A stretch of DNA of 64,000 nt from Oscillospiraceae bacterium. GTDB taxonomy: Bacteria; Bacillota; Clostridia; UMGS1810. The DNA lies in NCBI GenBank assembly GCA_015069095.1, contig SVJH01000005.1, forward strand, positions 1-64,000, in the 5' to 3' direction. The notes under the pieces were generated by a model, which saw nothing but the letters and a program-made list of their open reading frames with translations, did not search any database and had not been told where the DNA came from. Made by a program: the position numbers and the translations under genes. Positions 35,187 to 44,571 of this stretch are shown piece by piece; the first letter of the stretch is position 1; each line of letters starts with the position of its first letter.

Positions 35187-37422
35187 GGCAAGTACGCGAA
35201 ATAACGTCTAACTGTTGTTCTCTTGTAAGGTCAATAAATTTAACAGCATAACCAGATACACGGATTGTAAAGTTAGCGTATTCTTCTTTTTCAGGATGTT
35301 CCATAGCATCGTAAAGTTTTTCAATGCCAAATACGTTCACATTCAAGTGATGTGCGCCCTGATCAAAGTAACCGTCCATAATCTGAACAAGATTTTTAGT
35401 TTGTTCTTCTTCGTTATGGCCAAGTGCATCAGGGTTAATTGTCTGTGTGTTTGAAATACCGTCAAGTGCCCAGTGATATGGAAGTTTAGCAACAGAGTTA
35501 AGTGATGCTAAAAGACCGTTCATTTCTGCACCATAAGCAGGGTTAGCACCAGGAGATAAAGGCGCGCCCGCTCTTCTTCCGTTAGGCATATTACCTGTTG
35601 CTTTACCATAAACAACGTTAGATGTAATTGTAAGGATAGATGTTGTTGCTTCACTGTCGCGGTATGTGTGATTACGTTTTAATTTTTCAAGGAATGTCTG
35701 AAGAAGCCATATAGCAATATCATCTGCTCTGTCGTCGTCATTTCCGTATTTTGGAAAATCGCCTTCAGTTTCAAAATCAACTGCAATACCATCTTCATCA
35801 CGAATTACTTTTACTTTTGCGTATTTGATTGCGCTAAGTGAGTCTACAACGTGAGAAAATCCAGCAATACCAGTTGCAAATGTACGGCGAACGTGTGTAT
35901 CAATAAGTGCCATTTCTGCTGCTTCATAGAAGTATTTATCGTGCATATACTGAATTATATTTAGTGTGTTGATGTAAAGTTTTGCAAGCCATTCCATCAT
36001 AACAACATATTTATCAATAACTTCGTCGTAGTCTAAATATTCACTTGTAATAGGTCTGTATGCAGGTGCAACCTGTTCTCTTGTTTTGATGTCAATACCG
36101 CCGTTGATAGCGTAAAGAAGACATTTTGCAAGATTTGCTCTTGCACCGAAGAACTGCATTTCTTTACCTGTCTGTGTAGCAGATACACAGCAGCAGATTG
36201 AATAGTCATCGCCCCATACAGGTTTCATAACATCGTCATTTTCATACTGAACAGAACTTGTACGGATTGAGATTTCTGCTGAATATTTTTTAAAGTTCTC
36301 AGGAAGCGCACTTGAGTAAAGAACAGTTAAGTTCGGTTCCGGAGAAGGACCCATATTTTCAAGTGTATGAAGGAAACGGAAGTCTGTTTTTGTAACCATG
36401 CTTCTTCCGTCAACGCCAATACCGCCAACTTCAAGTGTAGCCCATACAGGGTCGCCGCTAAATAGTTGATTGTATGCTTCAGGACGTGCAAATTTAACCA
36501 TTCTGAATTTCATAACCATATGGTCAATGATTTCTTGTGCCTGAGTTTCTGTAAGTATACCTTTATCAATATCACGTTTGATATAAATATCAAGGAATGT
36601 AGAAATACGGCCAACACTCATTGCAGCACCATTTTGTGTTTTTATTGCTGCAAGATAACCAAAGTATAACCACTGAGCTGCTTCGTAAGCATTTGTAGCA
36701 GGTTTAGAAATATCATAGCCGTAAATTTCAGCCATTTTTTTCATATCGTAAAGAGCTTTAATTTGAAGTGCTACTTCTTCTCTTAAACGAATTTTATCGT
36801 CTGTCATATGACCGCCAAGGTTGAATAAATCTCTGTTTTTAAATTCGATAAGTGCATCAATACCGTAAAGTGCAACACGGCGATAGTCGCCAACAATTCT
36901 TCCTCTTCCGTATGAATCAGGAAGACCTGTTATAATTTTATTATGTCTTGCTTTTTTCATTTCAGGTGTGTAAGCATCAAAAACGCCCTGATTGTGAGTA
37001 CGGCAATAATCTGTAAAAATTCTGTGAAGTTCTTCATCAGGAGTATATCCGTATGCAAGGCAAGCTTTTTCTGCCATTTTAATACCACCATATGGCATAA
37101 ACGCACGTTTTAAAGGCTTGTCTGTTTGAAGACCTACAATTTTTTCTAAATCTTTGTATTCTTCACATATATATCCAGGACCATAAGCAGTAAGTGATGA
37201 AACTTTACTTGTTTCCATATCAAGAACTCCGCCTTTGGCACGTTCTTCTTTCTGAAGTTTTTGTAAAACTCCCCATAATTTATTTGTTGCATCTGTTGGA
37301 CCTGCTAAGAATGATGAATCTCCATCGTACGGTGTGTAGTTTTTCTGGATAAAGTCTCTTACATTAACTTCTTCTTTCCAGATGCGTCCTTCAAAGCCAT
37401 CCCATTGTTTAAATTCTAACAT
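35173..37422 (-). CDS. pflB: formate C-acetyltransferase (pyruvate formate-lyase)
   Basis: 749 residues, full length. Catalytic cysteines lie in [20 protein letters not shown] near residue 408 and the glycyl radical motif RVSGYAVKF is near the C-terminus. It converts pyruvate and CoA to acetyl-CoA and formate under strict anoxia. Together with pflA it marks an anaerobic mixed-acid metabolism. The GGGAG site and promoter are on the minus strand upstream. Confidence 0.96.
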   Translation of the reverse strand: MLEFKQWDGFEGRIWKEEVNVRDFIQKNYTPYDGDSSFLAGPTDATNKLWGVLQKLQKEERAKGGVLDMETSKVSSLTAYGPGYICEEYKDLEKIVGLQTDKPLKRAFMPYGGIKMAEKACLAYGYTPDEELHRIFTDYCRTHNQGVFDAYTPEMKKARHNKIITGLPDSYGRGRIVGDYRRVALYGIDALIEFKNRDLFNLGGHMTDDKIRLREEVALQIKALYDMKKMAEIYGYDISKPATNAYEAAQWLYFGYLAAIKTQNGAAMSVGRISTFLDIYIKRDIDKGILTETQAQEIIDHMVMKFRMVKFARPEAYNQLFSGDPVWATLEVGGIGVDGRSMVTKTDFRFLHTLENMGPSPEPNLTVLYSSALPENFKKYSAEISIRTSSVQYENDDVMKPVWGDDYSICCCVSATQTGKEMQFFGARANLAKCLLYAINGGIDIKTREQVAPAYRPITSEYLDYDEVIDKYVVMMEWLAKLYINTLNIIQYMHDKYFYEAAEMALIDTHVRRTFATGIAGFSHVVDSLSAIKYAKVKVIRDEDGIAVDFETEGDFPKYGNDDDRADDIAIWLLQTFLEKLKRNHTYRDSEATTSILTITSNVVYGKATGNMPNGRRAGAPLSPGANPAYGAEMNGLLASLNSVAKLPYHWALDGISNTQTINPDALGHNEEEQTKNLVQIMDGYFDQGAHHLNVNVFGIEKLYDAMEHPEKEEYANFTIRVSGYAVKFIDLTREQQLDVISRTCHGKL

Positions 37423-37584
37423 AATAATCTCTCCCTTTCCGCCCTTTTAATTTTTAAGTTCTTGTCGTAGGCGTAAACAAGATTGCCACATGAAAAAGAT
37501 TTTATACTTTTCCTTTATATAGATGTGCAAAATTAAATGATACACAATATATAGTTGTTTTGTGCTTATACGCTACTTATATAA

Positions 37585-37613
37585 AGTATACACTATATGT
37601 TGTAAATTGTCAA
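37585..37613 (-). promoter_or_regulatory. promoter of pflBA
   Basis: On the minus strand TTGACA (37613-37608), 17 bp, TATACT (37590-37585). It predicts a leader of about 150 nt. Confidence 0.75.
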
Positions 37614-37654
37614 TGAAAATACACAATAAAATATTCACAAAAAATGAACTGTTA

Positions 37655-37683
37655 TTGACAGTTTTACTGTAATATGATACAAT
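37655..37683 (+). promoter_or_regulatory. promoter for the mntP-like gene
   Basis: TTGACA (37655-37660), 17 bp, TACAAT (37678-37683). The leader is about 40 nt, too short for a yybP-ykoY manganese riboswitch. Confidence 0.78.
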
Positions 37684-37728
37684 TTTATAACTTAAACATT
37701 TAAAAAATGGTAAAAGGGAGTTAAAAAA

Positions 37729-38319
37729 GTGGGATTTGTATTTTTTGTAAAAAGTATACTTCTCGGCGTAGGACTCGCTATGGATGCATTTTCAGTATCA
37801 CTTGCAAATGGTCTTAATGATTCAAAAATGAAAACAAAAAGAGTAGTTCTTATATCGTTTATATTTGCACTTTTTCAGTTTTTAATGCCACTTATAGGTT
37901 GGCTTTGTGTTCACACAATAGCGAACGAATTTAAAATTTTTGAAAAATGTATACCATATATAGCATTAGTACTTTTAGTTTTTATTGGTGGAAAAATGCT
38001 TTTGGACTGCAAAAACGAAGAATGTAGTGAATGCGGAAATACAATAAATTGCAAAGAAGTAGGAATTTTAGCGCTGATTATTCAGGGGATAGCAACTTCA
38101 ATCGATGCTCTATCGGTAGGATTTACAATTTCTGATTATACATTATATATGGCGTTTATAAGTTGTCTTGTAATTGCACTTGTTACATTTTTAATATGCT
38201 TTACAGGTGTTCTTTTGGGTAAAAAATTTGGAACATCACTTTCGGGAAAAGCATCACTTCTTGGAGGAATAATCCTTATTATTATAGGAATAGAAATATT
38301 TGTTACGGGCGTGTTTTAA
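37729..38319 (+). CDS. MntP/YtaF-like manganese efflux pump
   Basis: 196 residues, six helices in two repeats with the conserved aspartates in GLAMDAFSVSLANG near residue 14 and GIATSIDALSVGFTI near residue 125. A CxxCG-type loop (ECSECGNTINC, about 99-109) sits between the halves. MntP exports Mn2+; YtaF is the sporulation-associated paralogue of the same family. GTG is the start, 9 bp after an AAGGGAG site. Confidence 0.78.
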   Translation: MGFVFFVKSILLGVGLAMDAFSVSLANGLNDSKMKTKRVVLISFIFALFQFLMPLIGWLCVHTIANEFKIFEKCIPYIALVLLVFIGGKMLLDCKNEECSECGNTINCKEVGILALIIQGIATSIDALSVGFTISDYTLYMAFISCLVIALVTFLICFTGVLLGKKFGTSLSGKASLLGGIILIIIGIEIFVTGVF

Positions 38320-38322
38320 AAT

Positions 38323-38352
38323 TTGACAATATTTTGCTATTTGTGTTATTAT
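38323..38352 (+). promoter_or_regulatory. promoter for lipoprotein gene 38378
   Basis: TTGACA (38323-38328), 17-18 bp, TTATTA/TATTAT (38346-38352). Confidence 0.65.
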
Positions 38353-38377
38353 ATCATTAAGGAAGGAACGTGATAAA

Positions 38378-39418
38378 ATGTTTATAAAAAAATTTACAGC
38401 ACTAATTATGGTACTTGTGATTTCGGTTTCTTTTTTTGCTTGCGCAAAAGATGAAGAAACATATGATGAAGAGGATAAAAAAACATCACAGTCTAAATCA
38501 GTAAGTAAGAAAGATGATGACAAAAAAGATGAGGATATAAAAGAAGATAAAGAAGATACTTCCAATGACACATTAAAACTTAACGAAACAAATAATATTG
38601 ATGGATATGCAACATTTTCTTTACAGTCAGTAACAACAGCACCTGAAATTTTTGCACTTAACGGAAGATATGGGCATTATGCTAATTCAACAACCGGCAA
38701 CATATATATAGATGCGGTTTTTGAAGTGAAAAACATAAGCGACGGTGTAATTGATTATCAAAAGTTTATGACAGCATATGCAACAAATGATGAAGGTAAA
38801 AAATACAAAGCAGAGTTATTCGGTTCTGAAGATGAAGAAAGAACAGTTGTAATACAAACAGGAAATATAAATCCCGGTGAAATAGCATATTTTCACGCAG
38901 CAATAAGCGTTCCGTCAACGCAGGAAGTTTACGGACTTACTTTTAAAATAAAAGAAAAAGAGTATAAAATTACATACAAACTAAATGAAACATTAAAAAA
39001 AGTAACTCATTTAAGAGTAGGAGATATGCATGAAAATCCTGATTATGCGACACTTGAATTTTTGAATTTGGAATTTAGTGATGAACTTATCGCAGAAAAA
39101 GGTGATAGCCCCAGACATAAAGTAGACAATTCAAATGATACTCTTATGTTATTAACTTTTAATATAACAAACTTTACTGAAGGAGAAAAAAGTTGTGCTG
39201 ATCTTATAACACTCTTTCCTTTGTTTGATAAAAAATACACTTATGAATATGAAATATTTACAGAGGAAAGAGATGGTGAACACCTTTCTGAAAATGGATA
39301 CATTGCACCATTGGCAACAAGAAAAGTTGTTGTAATGATTGAAATTCCAAAAGCAGCGGCGGAAAAATCATACGAAATTAGAACAATATTTGATAATAAA
39401 GAATTTATGATAAAATAA
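38378..39418 (+). CDS. lipoprotein with DUF4352-like domains
   Basis: 346 residues. Lipobox SFFAC gives Cys 22, followed by an acidic/lysine-rich linker (about 24-62) very like that of the DUF4854 lipoproteins at 24.8 kb. Two beta-sandwich-like halves follow (about 70-205 and 210-346); the first has IYIDAVFEVKNISDGVIDYQ, a DUF4352/telokin-like pattern. Probably a surface-anchored protein of unknown function, transcribed alone between its promoter and a bidirectional terminator. Confidence 0.65.
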   Translation: MFIKKFTALIMVLVISVSFFACAKDEETYDEEDKKTSQSKSVSKKDDDKKDEDIKEDKEDTSNDTLKLNETNNIDGYATFSLQSVTTAPEIFALNGRYGHYANSTTGNIYIDAVFEVKNISDGVIDYQKFMTAYATNDEGKKYKAELFGSEDEERTVVIQTGNINPGEIAYFHAAISVPSTQEVYGLTFKIKEKEYKITYKLNETLKKVTHLRVGDMHENPDYATLEFLNLEFSDELIAEKGDSPRHKVDNSNDTLMLLTFNITNFTEGEKSCADLITLFPLFDKKYTYEYEIFTEERDGEHLSENGYIAPLATRKVVVMIEIPKAAAEKSYEIRTIFDNKEFMIK

Positions 39419-39421
39419 AAA

Positions 39422-39456
39422 TAAACCCATATCGGCTTTTCCGATATGGGTTTTTA
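39422..39456. terminator. bidirectional terminator (lipoprotein / mscS)
   Basis: AAACCCATATCGG / CCGATATGGGTTT stem with T-rich tails on both strands. Confidence 0.9.
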
Positions 39457-39458
39457 TT

Positions 39459-40253
39459 CTACTTGTTTATTATTGTTACATCAAGTTTATTAAATGGTAT
39501 TTCAATTCCGTTTTCGTTAAGGTTTTTTCTTACGCTTTCTATTATATCATAGTTTAAATCCCAGTAGTTTTCAGATTTACACCATGTTTTTGTTGCTATA
39601 TTAACTGCGCTTTCGCCGTATCCTGAAACTCTTACAAGAGGAAGAGCAGGCTCATTTATTGCCAAAGGATGACTGTTTATTGTATCGTATATAATTTTTT
39701 TTGCCAGTTCAACATCGCAATTGTATGGTACACAAAATGTAATGTCAAGGCGGCGTGTTTCTGCCTGTGTACAGTTTATAATATGACTGTTTACTAAAGT
39801 TCCGTTTGGTATGTATATAAGTTTGTTGTCAAATGATTTAATAGTTGTATGAAGTAGGTCAACATTAACAACAGTTCCTTTTACTTCTTCAACTTCTATA
39901 AAATCGCCTGTTGCAAATCTTGGCGATATTAAAAGCAGTATACCTCCTGCTACGTTGCTTAGAGAATCTTTAAGTGCAACTGCTATTGCAACACCTGCTG
40001 CCGAAAGTGCTGCAAGCATACCTGTTGTGGAAATCCCTATGCTTGAAAGCGCAGAAAGTACTATTATAATATGTAAAAGAACATTTGCCGTTTTCAAAAT
40101 TATTGAAATAAACGATGCATCAAGTGTTGTTCTTTTAAATGCTTTTCTTAGTACTCTGAGTATATACTTTATCACATAATGTCCGATTATAAAAATTAAA
40201 AGCATTTTAATAAATGGTTGTGTATAAATCCATATTGTTTGTAAACTTGGCAT
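39459..40253 (-). CDS. mscS: small-conductance mechanosensitive channel
   Basis: 264 residues: three helices, with the pore-lining TM3 rich in Gly and Ala (MLAALSAAGVAIAVALKDSL near residue 85), followed by the MscS beta domain (GDFIEVEEVKGTVVNVDL, IPNGTLVNSHIINC) and the C-terminal cage. It opens under hypo-osmotic membrane tension to release solutes. AAGGAG precedes its start. Confidence 0.9.
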   Translation of the reverse strand: MPSLQTIWIYTQPFIKMLLIFIIGHYVIKYILRVLRKAFKRTTLDASFISIILKTANVLLHIIIVLSALSSIGISTTGMLAALSAAGVAIAVALKDSLSNVAGGILLLISPRFATGDFIEVEEVKGTVVNVDLLHTTIKSFDNKLIYIPNGTLVNSHIINCTQAETRRLDITFCVPYNCDVELAKKIIYDTINSHPLAINEPALPLVRVSGYGESAVNIATKTWCKSENYWDLNYDIIESVRKNLNENGIEIPFNKLDVTIINK

Positions 40254-40320
40254 TTTTTTATCTCCTTGTATATTTAATTTAAATTATTCTAACATAAATA
40301 CATCTAAAAAGCAAGATGTG

Positions 40321-40350
40321 TTGACATAACACAAAAATAAATGTTATAAT
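40321..40350 (+). promoter_or_regulatory. promoter for metF
   Basis: TTGACA (40321-40326), 18 bp, TATAAT (40345-40350). The leader is only about 20-25 nt, so there is no room for a SAM riboswitch. Confidence 0.72.
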
Positions 40351-40379
40351 TGTTTAAAATAACAAGAATGGTGAAAAAT

Positions 40380-41258
40380 ATGAAAATTATAGACATAATA
40401 AACAGCGGAAAAAGATCTCTTTCGTTTGAAGTTTTTCCGCCGAAAAATGAGATGGGATTTGAAAGTGTAAAAAGTGCGACAGAAGAAATTGCAAAATTAA
40501 AGCCGTCGTTTATGAGTGTTACATATGGTGCAGGCGGCGGAACAAGTAAGTTTACACTTGATATAGCAAAAAATATAAAAGAAATGTACAATGTGCCAAC
40601 TTTGGCACATCTGACTTGTGTTTCATCTACAAAAGAAACTGTAAAGGAAAAAATAAAACAGATAAAAGAAGCAGGAATACAAAATGTAATGGCACTAAGA
40701 GGGGATATCCCTGAGAGTCTTTTAGGGCAGGACAGAACCAAATGGGATTACAAATATGCAATAGACCTTATATATGAACTAAAAAGCGAAAATGAAGATT
40801 TTTGTATTGGATGCGCGTGTTATCCTGAAGTTCATCCCGAAAGTGCAAATCAAAAAGAAGATATTTTGCATCTTAAAGAAAAGGTGGATGCAGGGTGCGA
40901 TTTTATTACAACACAGATGTTTTTTGATAATAATCTGCTTTATAACTTCTTGTATAAAATACGCGAAGCCGGAATAACAGTACCTGTTGTACCCGGCATT
41001 ATGCCTATAACAAATGCAAATCAGGTAGATAGGGCAATTAAACTTTCAGGCTCGTTTATGCCTCAGCGTTTTAAAAGCCTTGTAGATAAATTCGGCGATG
41101 ATGCACCTTGTATGAAACAGGCAGGTATTACATATGCACTTGACCAGATAATCGACCTTTATGCAAACGGTATTACAAATATTCATGTTTACTCAATGAA
41201 TAAACCTGATGTAGCAATGACAATACAAAACAGTTTGTCGGACATTTTATGGAAATAG
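40380..41258 (+). CDS. metF: methylenetetrahydrofolate reductase
   Basis: 292 residues, FAD-binding TIM barrel. MetF motifs: LSFEVFPPKNE near residue 14, SVTYGAGGGTS near 45, THLTC-like AHLTCVSSTK near 76, VMALRGDIP and VVPGIMPI. It reduces 5,10-methylene-THF to 5-methyl-THF. ATG 40380 was chosen because the in-frame TTG 40350 overlaps the -10 box. It is a single-gene unit. Confidence 0.92.
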   Translation: MKIIDIINSGKRSLSFEVFPPKNEMGFESVKSATEEIAKLKPSFMSVTYGAGGGTSKFTLDIAKNIKEMYNVPTLAHLTCVSSTKETVKEKIKQIKEAGIQNVMALRGDIPESLLGQDRTKWDYKYAIDLIYELKSENEDFCIGCACYPEVHPESANQKEDILHLKEKVDAGCDFITTQMFFDNNLLYNFLYKIREAGITVPVVPGIMPITNANQVDRAIKLSGSFMPQRFKSLVDKFGDDAPCMKQAGITYALDQIIDLYANGITNIHVYSMNKPDVAMTIQNSLSDILWK

Positions 41259-41290
41259 AAAAAACCTCGGATTTATCCGAGGTTTTTTTA
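41259..41290. terminator. bidirectional terminator (metF / rpiR)
   Basis: AAAAAACCTCGGA / TCCGAGGTTTTTT stem; it ends the convergent metF and RpiR genes. Confidence 0.9.
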
Positions 41291-42124
41291 ATATTTTTTT
41301 GAAAGCAGTGAATGTTCTGTTTCTTTTATTGATTCAATTGCTTTTGACGAATGGCTTAATACAACATAAAAATAAAGTGAATCAACAATCGCAAGTTGGG
41401 CAATTCTTGAGTTTAGCGCAAGAATGTTGTATTCGGTTTCGTCCGAACTTGTAGGAAGGACGATATCTGTATATTTTAAAATAGGCGATTTGCCTTTGTT
41501 TGTAATGGCAATTGTGCTTGCTCCGTGTTCTTTTGCAATTTTTAATGCTTCAACGATATCTTTTGATGAACCCGAATGTGAAACTCCTATTGCAAGGTCG
41601 CTTTTTGTAAGATGTGATGCAGCAATAACCTGCATATGATTATCTGTATATGCAACGGCATTAAGTCCTGCACGAAGAAGTTTATGGCTTGCATCAATTG
41701 CAACTGATGCAGAGTTTCCAAGACCGAAAATAACAATTTTTTTCGCTTTGCATATTTCGTTTGCAGCTTCATTCATTAAAGAAGGAGAGAGCGATTTTTT
41801 TGTTTTTTCAAGTGATAAATAAATATCGTTACATACTTTTTCGTAAATATCGTATGCTTTGTCATCTTTTGTGATGTTTGTGCTGACGTGTGATTTTCCG
41901 CCTTCTTGCGCAAGTGAAATTTTAAGTTCCTGATATCCTGAAAGACCAAGTCTTTTTGAAAAACGCACAATTGTTGCTTCGCTGCACTTGCATTGCTCGG
42001 CAAGTTCTACAATAGATAAAGAAATTATCTTTCCCGGATTTTTCTCAATCCAGTCTGCTATTTGTTTTTCTGCTTTTCCCATTTCGTTATAAAGCATTTT
42101 TATATTAAGTAAAGTTTTTGCCAT
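41288..42124 (-). CDS. RpiR/MurR-family transcriptional regulator (HTH + SIS)
   Basis: 278 residues. N-terminal HTH_6 domain (about 1-75: MYNEMGKAEKQIADWI, CSEATIVRFSKRLGLSGYQE) and C-terminal SIS domain (about 105-270: IFGLGNSASVAIDASHKLLR, GVSHSGSSKDIVEALKIA) that senses a phosphosugar. It diverges from the 12-gene operon with dyads of its family type between them and most likely represses the operon and itself. ATG 42124 was chosen over TTG 42139, whose codons overlap the GGGG ribosome binding site. Confidence 0.88.
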   Translation of the reverse strand: MAKTLLNIKMLYNEMGKAEKQIADWIEKNPGKIISLSIVELAEQCKCSEATIVRFSKRLGLSGYQELKISLAQEGGKSHVSTNITKDDKAYDIYEKVCNDIYLSLEKTKKSLSPSLMNEAANEICKAKKIVIFGLGNSASVAIDASHKLLRAGLNAVAYTDNHMQVIAASHLTKSDLAIGVSHSGSSKDIVEALKIAKEHGASTIAITNKGKSPILKYTDIVLPTSSDETEYNILALNSRIAQLAIVDSLYFYVVLSHSSKAIESIKETEHSLLSKKY

Positions 42125-42157
42125 ATTATAACCCCGCAAAAAAATTTCGTCATTACT

Positions 42158-42186
42158 ATTTTATAATATGAAAAAAATTTTGTCAA
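42158..42186 (-). promoter_or_regulatory. promoter of the RpiR regulator gene
   Basis: Minus strand TTGACA (42186-42181), 17 bp, TAAAAT (42163-42158). An operator-like TGAAA-N4-TTTTG (42169-42182) fills the spacer, consistent with autorepression. Confidence 0.7.
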
Positions 42187-42187
42187 A

Positions 42188-42279
42188 TAAAAATTTTTTC
42201 ATAAAAAGTATTGAAATTTTTTTCATAATATGTTATAATTTGCACGTAATTTGGAGTTAAAAAATGAAAATTATTTTCA
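42188..42279. promoter_or_regulatory. cluster of RpiR-type dyads TGAAA-N4/5-TTTCA
   Basis: TGAAATTTTTTTCA (42212-42225) overlaps the operon's -35. TGAAAATTATTTTCA (42265-42279), a perfect 15-bp inverted repeat, lies just before the ribosome binding site. TAAAAATTTTTTCA (42188-42201) is a close variant. The pattern fits binding sites reported for RpiR-family regulators, so these are the likely operators. Confidence 0.6.
42211..42239 (+). promoter_or_regulatory. promoter of the 42.3-54.3 kb catabolic operon
   Basis: TTGAAA (42211-42216), 17 bp, TATAAT (42234-42239), overlapped by one of the dyads. Confidence 0.78.
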
Positions 42280-42291
42280 CGAGGTGATAAA

Positions 42292-43695
42292 ATGCTTGAT
42301 TACAGAGTAAAAATCGGACTTATTCCTGATATTCGTGATCTTGGTGATTTTGCCACACGAAAAGGGATTTTTGAACCGGCAAAAGGTGTTGAAAACAAAA
42401 ATAAAGTTGTTAAGTACATAAAAGAAAACTTTACAGATGACCTTACAGAGTTTTGTGATTTGGAATGGCTTAACGAACTTGGTGTTCTTTATAAAACAAC
42501 CGATGCTGGGAAAGTATGTGAGTATTTAAAAAAGGAAAAAGTTGATGCCATCTTTATTATCAACTGTAACTTTGGTAACGAGGAAGTATGCGGTCGTGTT
42601 GCTAAAGAAATGAATCTTCCTGTACTTCTTTGGGGACCACAGGATATGGTTTTTGAAGAAGACGGTTTAAGATACACAGATGCGCAGTGCGGTCTTTTTG
42701 CAATAAGTAAACAACTTCGACGTTATGACATTCCGTTTTCATATATTGAAAACTCTCCTGTTGAAAGTGATGTTTTCAAAGACGGACTAAATAGATTTTT
42801 ATCTGTTGTAACAATGGTTAAAAATTTTAAAAAATTAAATGTGGTTCAGGTAGGTACACGTCTTACACCGTTTAAAAGCGTTATGTATAACGAACTTGAA
42901 CTTATGCAGAAATTCGGAATAAATTTAAACAACGTAAATATGGCACAGTTTGAAGATAAGTTTGCAAAAGTACTTGTTTCAAAATCAGGCGAAATTATAA
43001 ATGATTTAGTTAAACTTAAACAAACTTATGACACAGCAAATCTTGATGATGAAACACTTAAGAAAATGCTTGCGTTTGTTTATGCATATATTGAAGTGTT
43101 TAGCGAACTTGATGCTGATGTTCTATCGAGTGAATGCTGGACAAGTATGCCACTTGCATTTGGTGCAAATCCTTGCCTTGCAATGAGTATTCTTTACGAT
43201 ATGGGATACATCGTAACTTGCGAATCTGATATTCACGGTGCTATTACAAATGCACTTTTAATGTGCGCTGCAAGAGGAAAAAAAGCACCTACATTCGGAG
43301 AATTTACAGTAAGACATCCACAAAATAAAAATGCAGAACTTTTGTGGCATTGCGGACCATTTCCAATGTCAGTTAAAGATGAAAACTCAAAGCCTAAACT
43401 TTACAATACAAAACCAAGTTTCAAAGCCAAAGACGGAAACTACACAATTGCACGTTTCCAAGGCGATAACGGCAAATACACACTGCTTGGTGGCGAATTT
43501 GAAACAGTTGAAGGACCTCATACATTCGGCACATATATGTGGGCACAGTTCAAAGACCTTTCAAAAGTAGAAAAGAAACTTATAAACGGACCATACATTC
43601 ATCATATGAGCGAAGTATACGGGCAGTATAAAGATGTACTTGAAGAATTTTGTAAGTTCATACCTGAACTTGAATTTGACCCAATAGAAGAATAA
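42292..43695 (+). CDS. L-fucose/L-arabinose isomerase-family protein
   Basis: 467 residues, shorter than FucI (about 590) but with its C-terminal active-site blocks: SSECWTSMPLAFGANPC (E281) and CESDIHGA (E311, D313), the metal-binding Glu and Asp of FucI/AraA. Members interconvert aldoses and ketoses with Mn2+; several family proteins have unknown or non-fucose substrates. As first gene of the operon it may make the ketose later phosphorylated by the FGGY kinase. GAGGTG precedes ATG 42292; the next gene starts 26 bp downstream. Confidence 0.75.
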   Translation: MLDYRVKIGLIPDIRDLGDFATRKGIFEPAKGVENKNKVVKYIKENFTDDLTEFCDLEWLNELGVLYKTTDAGKVCEYLKKEKVDAIFIINCNFGNEEVCGRVAKEMNLPVLLWGPQDMVFEEDGLRYTDAQCGLFAISKQLRRYDIPFSYIENSPVESDVFKDGLNRFLSVVTMVKNFKKLNVVQVGTRLTPFKSVMYNELELMQKFGINLNNVNMAQFEDKFAKVLVSKSGEIINDLVKLKQTYDTANLDDETLKKMLAFVYAYIEVFSELDADVLSSECWTSMPLAFGANPCLAMSILYDMGYIVTCESDIHGAITNALLMCAARGKKAPTFGEFTVRHPQNKNAELLWHCGPFPMSVKDENSKPKLYNTKPSFKAKDGNYTIARFQGDNGKYTLLGGEFETVEGPHTFGTYMWAQFKDLSKVEKKLINGPYIHHMSEVYGQYKDVLEEFCKFIPELEFDPIEE

Positions 43696-43721
43696 AAAAT
43701 TTACATAAAGGAGTAATAAAA

Positions 43722-44570
43722 ATGGATATTAACAGAATCAAAAGAGAGGATTTAGGAAAAGGTTCAAATATTAAACTTAATGTTTGTGAAGCAGAAGTTG
43801 ATATGTACTGGAAAGTTGCAATCGAAGTGCTTGAAACTATCGAAGAAAACAACAAAAAAGGCGAACCTACAATTATGGTAGTTCCTTATGGACCACTTGG
43901 CCCATACGCAAGAATTGTTTATCTTGTAAACAAATACAGAATCAGTCTTAAAAACTGTACTTTCATCAATATGGATGAATATCTTACAGACGACAAAAAA
44001 TACATTGATAAAAACGATCCGTTATCATTCAGAGGCGGTATGGACAGAATTTTCTACAGCCAGATTGATGATGAACTAAATGTATTACCTGAAAACAGAT
44101 ACTTCCCAGATCCTGAAAATCCGGGTAAAGTAATGGAACTTATTGAAAAACACGGAAAACTTGATATGGTATTTGGCGGTGTTGGTATTAACGGACACTA
44201 TGCATTTAATGAACCACCATACGGCGATGAAGAATTTACAAATGAAGAATTCTTAAACCGTCCTACAAGAGTACTTGAAGTTTCAAGAGAAACAAGAACA
44301 ATCAACTCATTTATGAACTGCGGCGGCGACCTTAACGGCATTCCAAAATACTGTATTACAGTTGGTATGAAAGAAATGTTTATGGCTAAAAAAGTAAGAA
44401 TGTGTATGCCACGTGACTGGAACGCAGGCGCACTTAGAAAAGTTCTTCATGGAGAAGTTACTGCAAAAGTTCCATGCTCACTATTCCAGAATCATCCTGA
44501 TGCTATGCTTTATGCTGCAGAAGTTGCACTTGCATCTCCGGTTCCTGAAATAAGAGTGTACAATAAATAA
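43722..44570 (+). CDS. glucosamine-6-phosphate deaminase-like protein (NagB family)
   Basis: 282 residues, NagB/RpiA/SOL fold. MDEYLTDD near residue 86 retains the first catalytic Asp region. The second block reads GVGINGHYAFNEP, with H159 and E164 conserved, but Asn 157 replaces the Asp (D141 of E. coli NagB) that normally pairs with the His. The C-terminal substrate-binding blocks are recognisable (RPTRVLEVSRETRTINSF, ITVGMKEM). It may act on a related amino-sugar phosphate or as an isomerase. The next gene begins 1 bp after its stop. Confidence 0.75.
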   Translation: MDINRIKREDLGKGSNIKLNVCEAEVDMYWKVAIEVLETIEENNKKGEPTIMVVPYGPLGPYARIVYLVNKYRISLKNCTFINMDEYLTDDKKYIDKNDPLSFRGGMDRIFYSQIDDELNVLPENRYFPDPENPGKVMELIEKHGKLDMVFGGVGINGHYAFNEPPYGDEEFTNEEFLNRPTRVLEVSRETRTINSFMNCGGDLNGIPKYCITVGMKEMFMAKKVRMCMPRDWNAGALRKVLHGEVTAKVPCSLFQNHPDAMLYAAEVALASPVPEIRVYNK

Positions 44571-44571
44571 T

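Larger units (their letters stand above)
37423..37728. other. divergent intergenic region pflB / mntP
   Basis: 306 bp holding two back-to-back promoters and about 110 bp of AT-rich pflB leader with short dyads such as GATACACAATATATAG. I looked for a Rex or FNR half-site pair and found nothing convincing. Confidence 0.5.

Noticed and set aside
37423-37600. Rex or FNR operator in front of pflB
   Set aside because: Several AT-rich dyads exist, but none matches a TTGTGAA-type or TTGAT-N4-ATCAA inverted repeat well enough.
37684-37728. yybP-ykoY manganese riboswitch before the mntP-like gene
   Set aside because: The leader is about 40 nt and cannot hold the roughly 100-nt aptamer.
40327-40379. 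SAM-responsive riboswitch before metF
   Set aside because: The distance from the -10 to the start codon is about 30 nt, far too short for any SAM aptamer.
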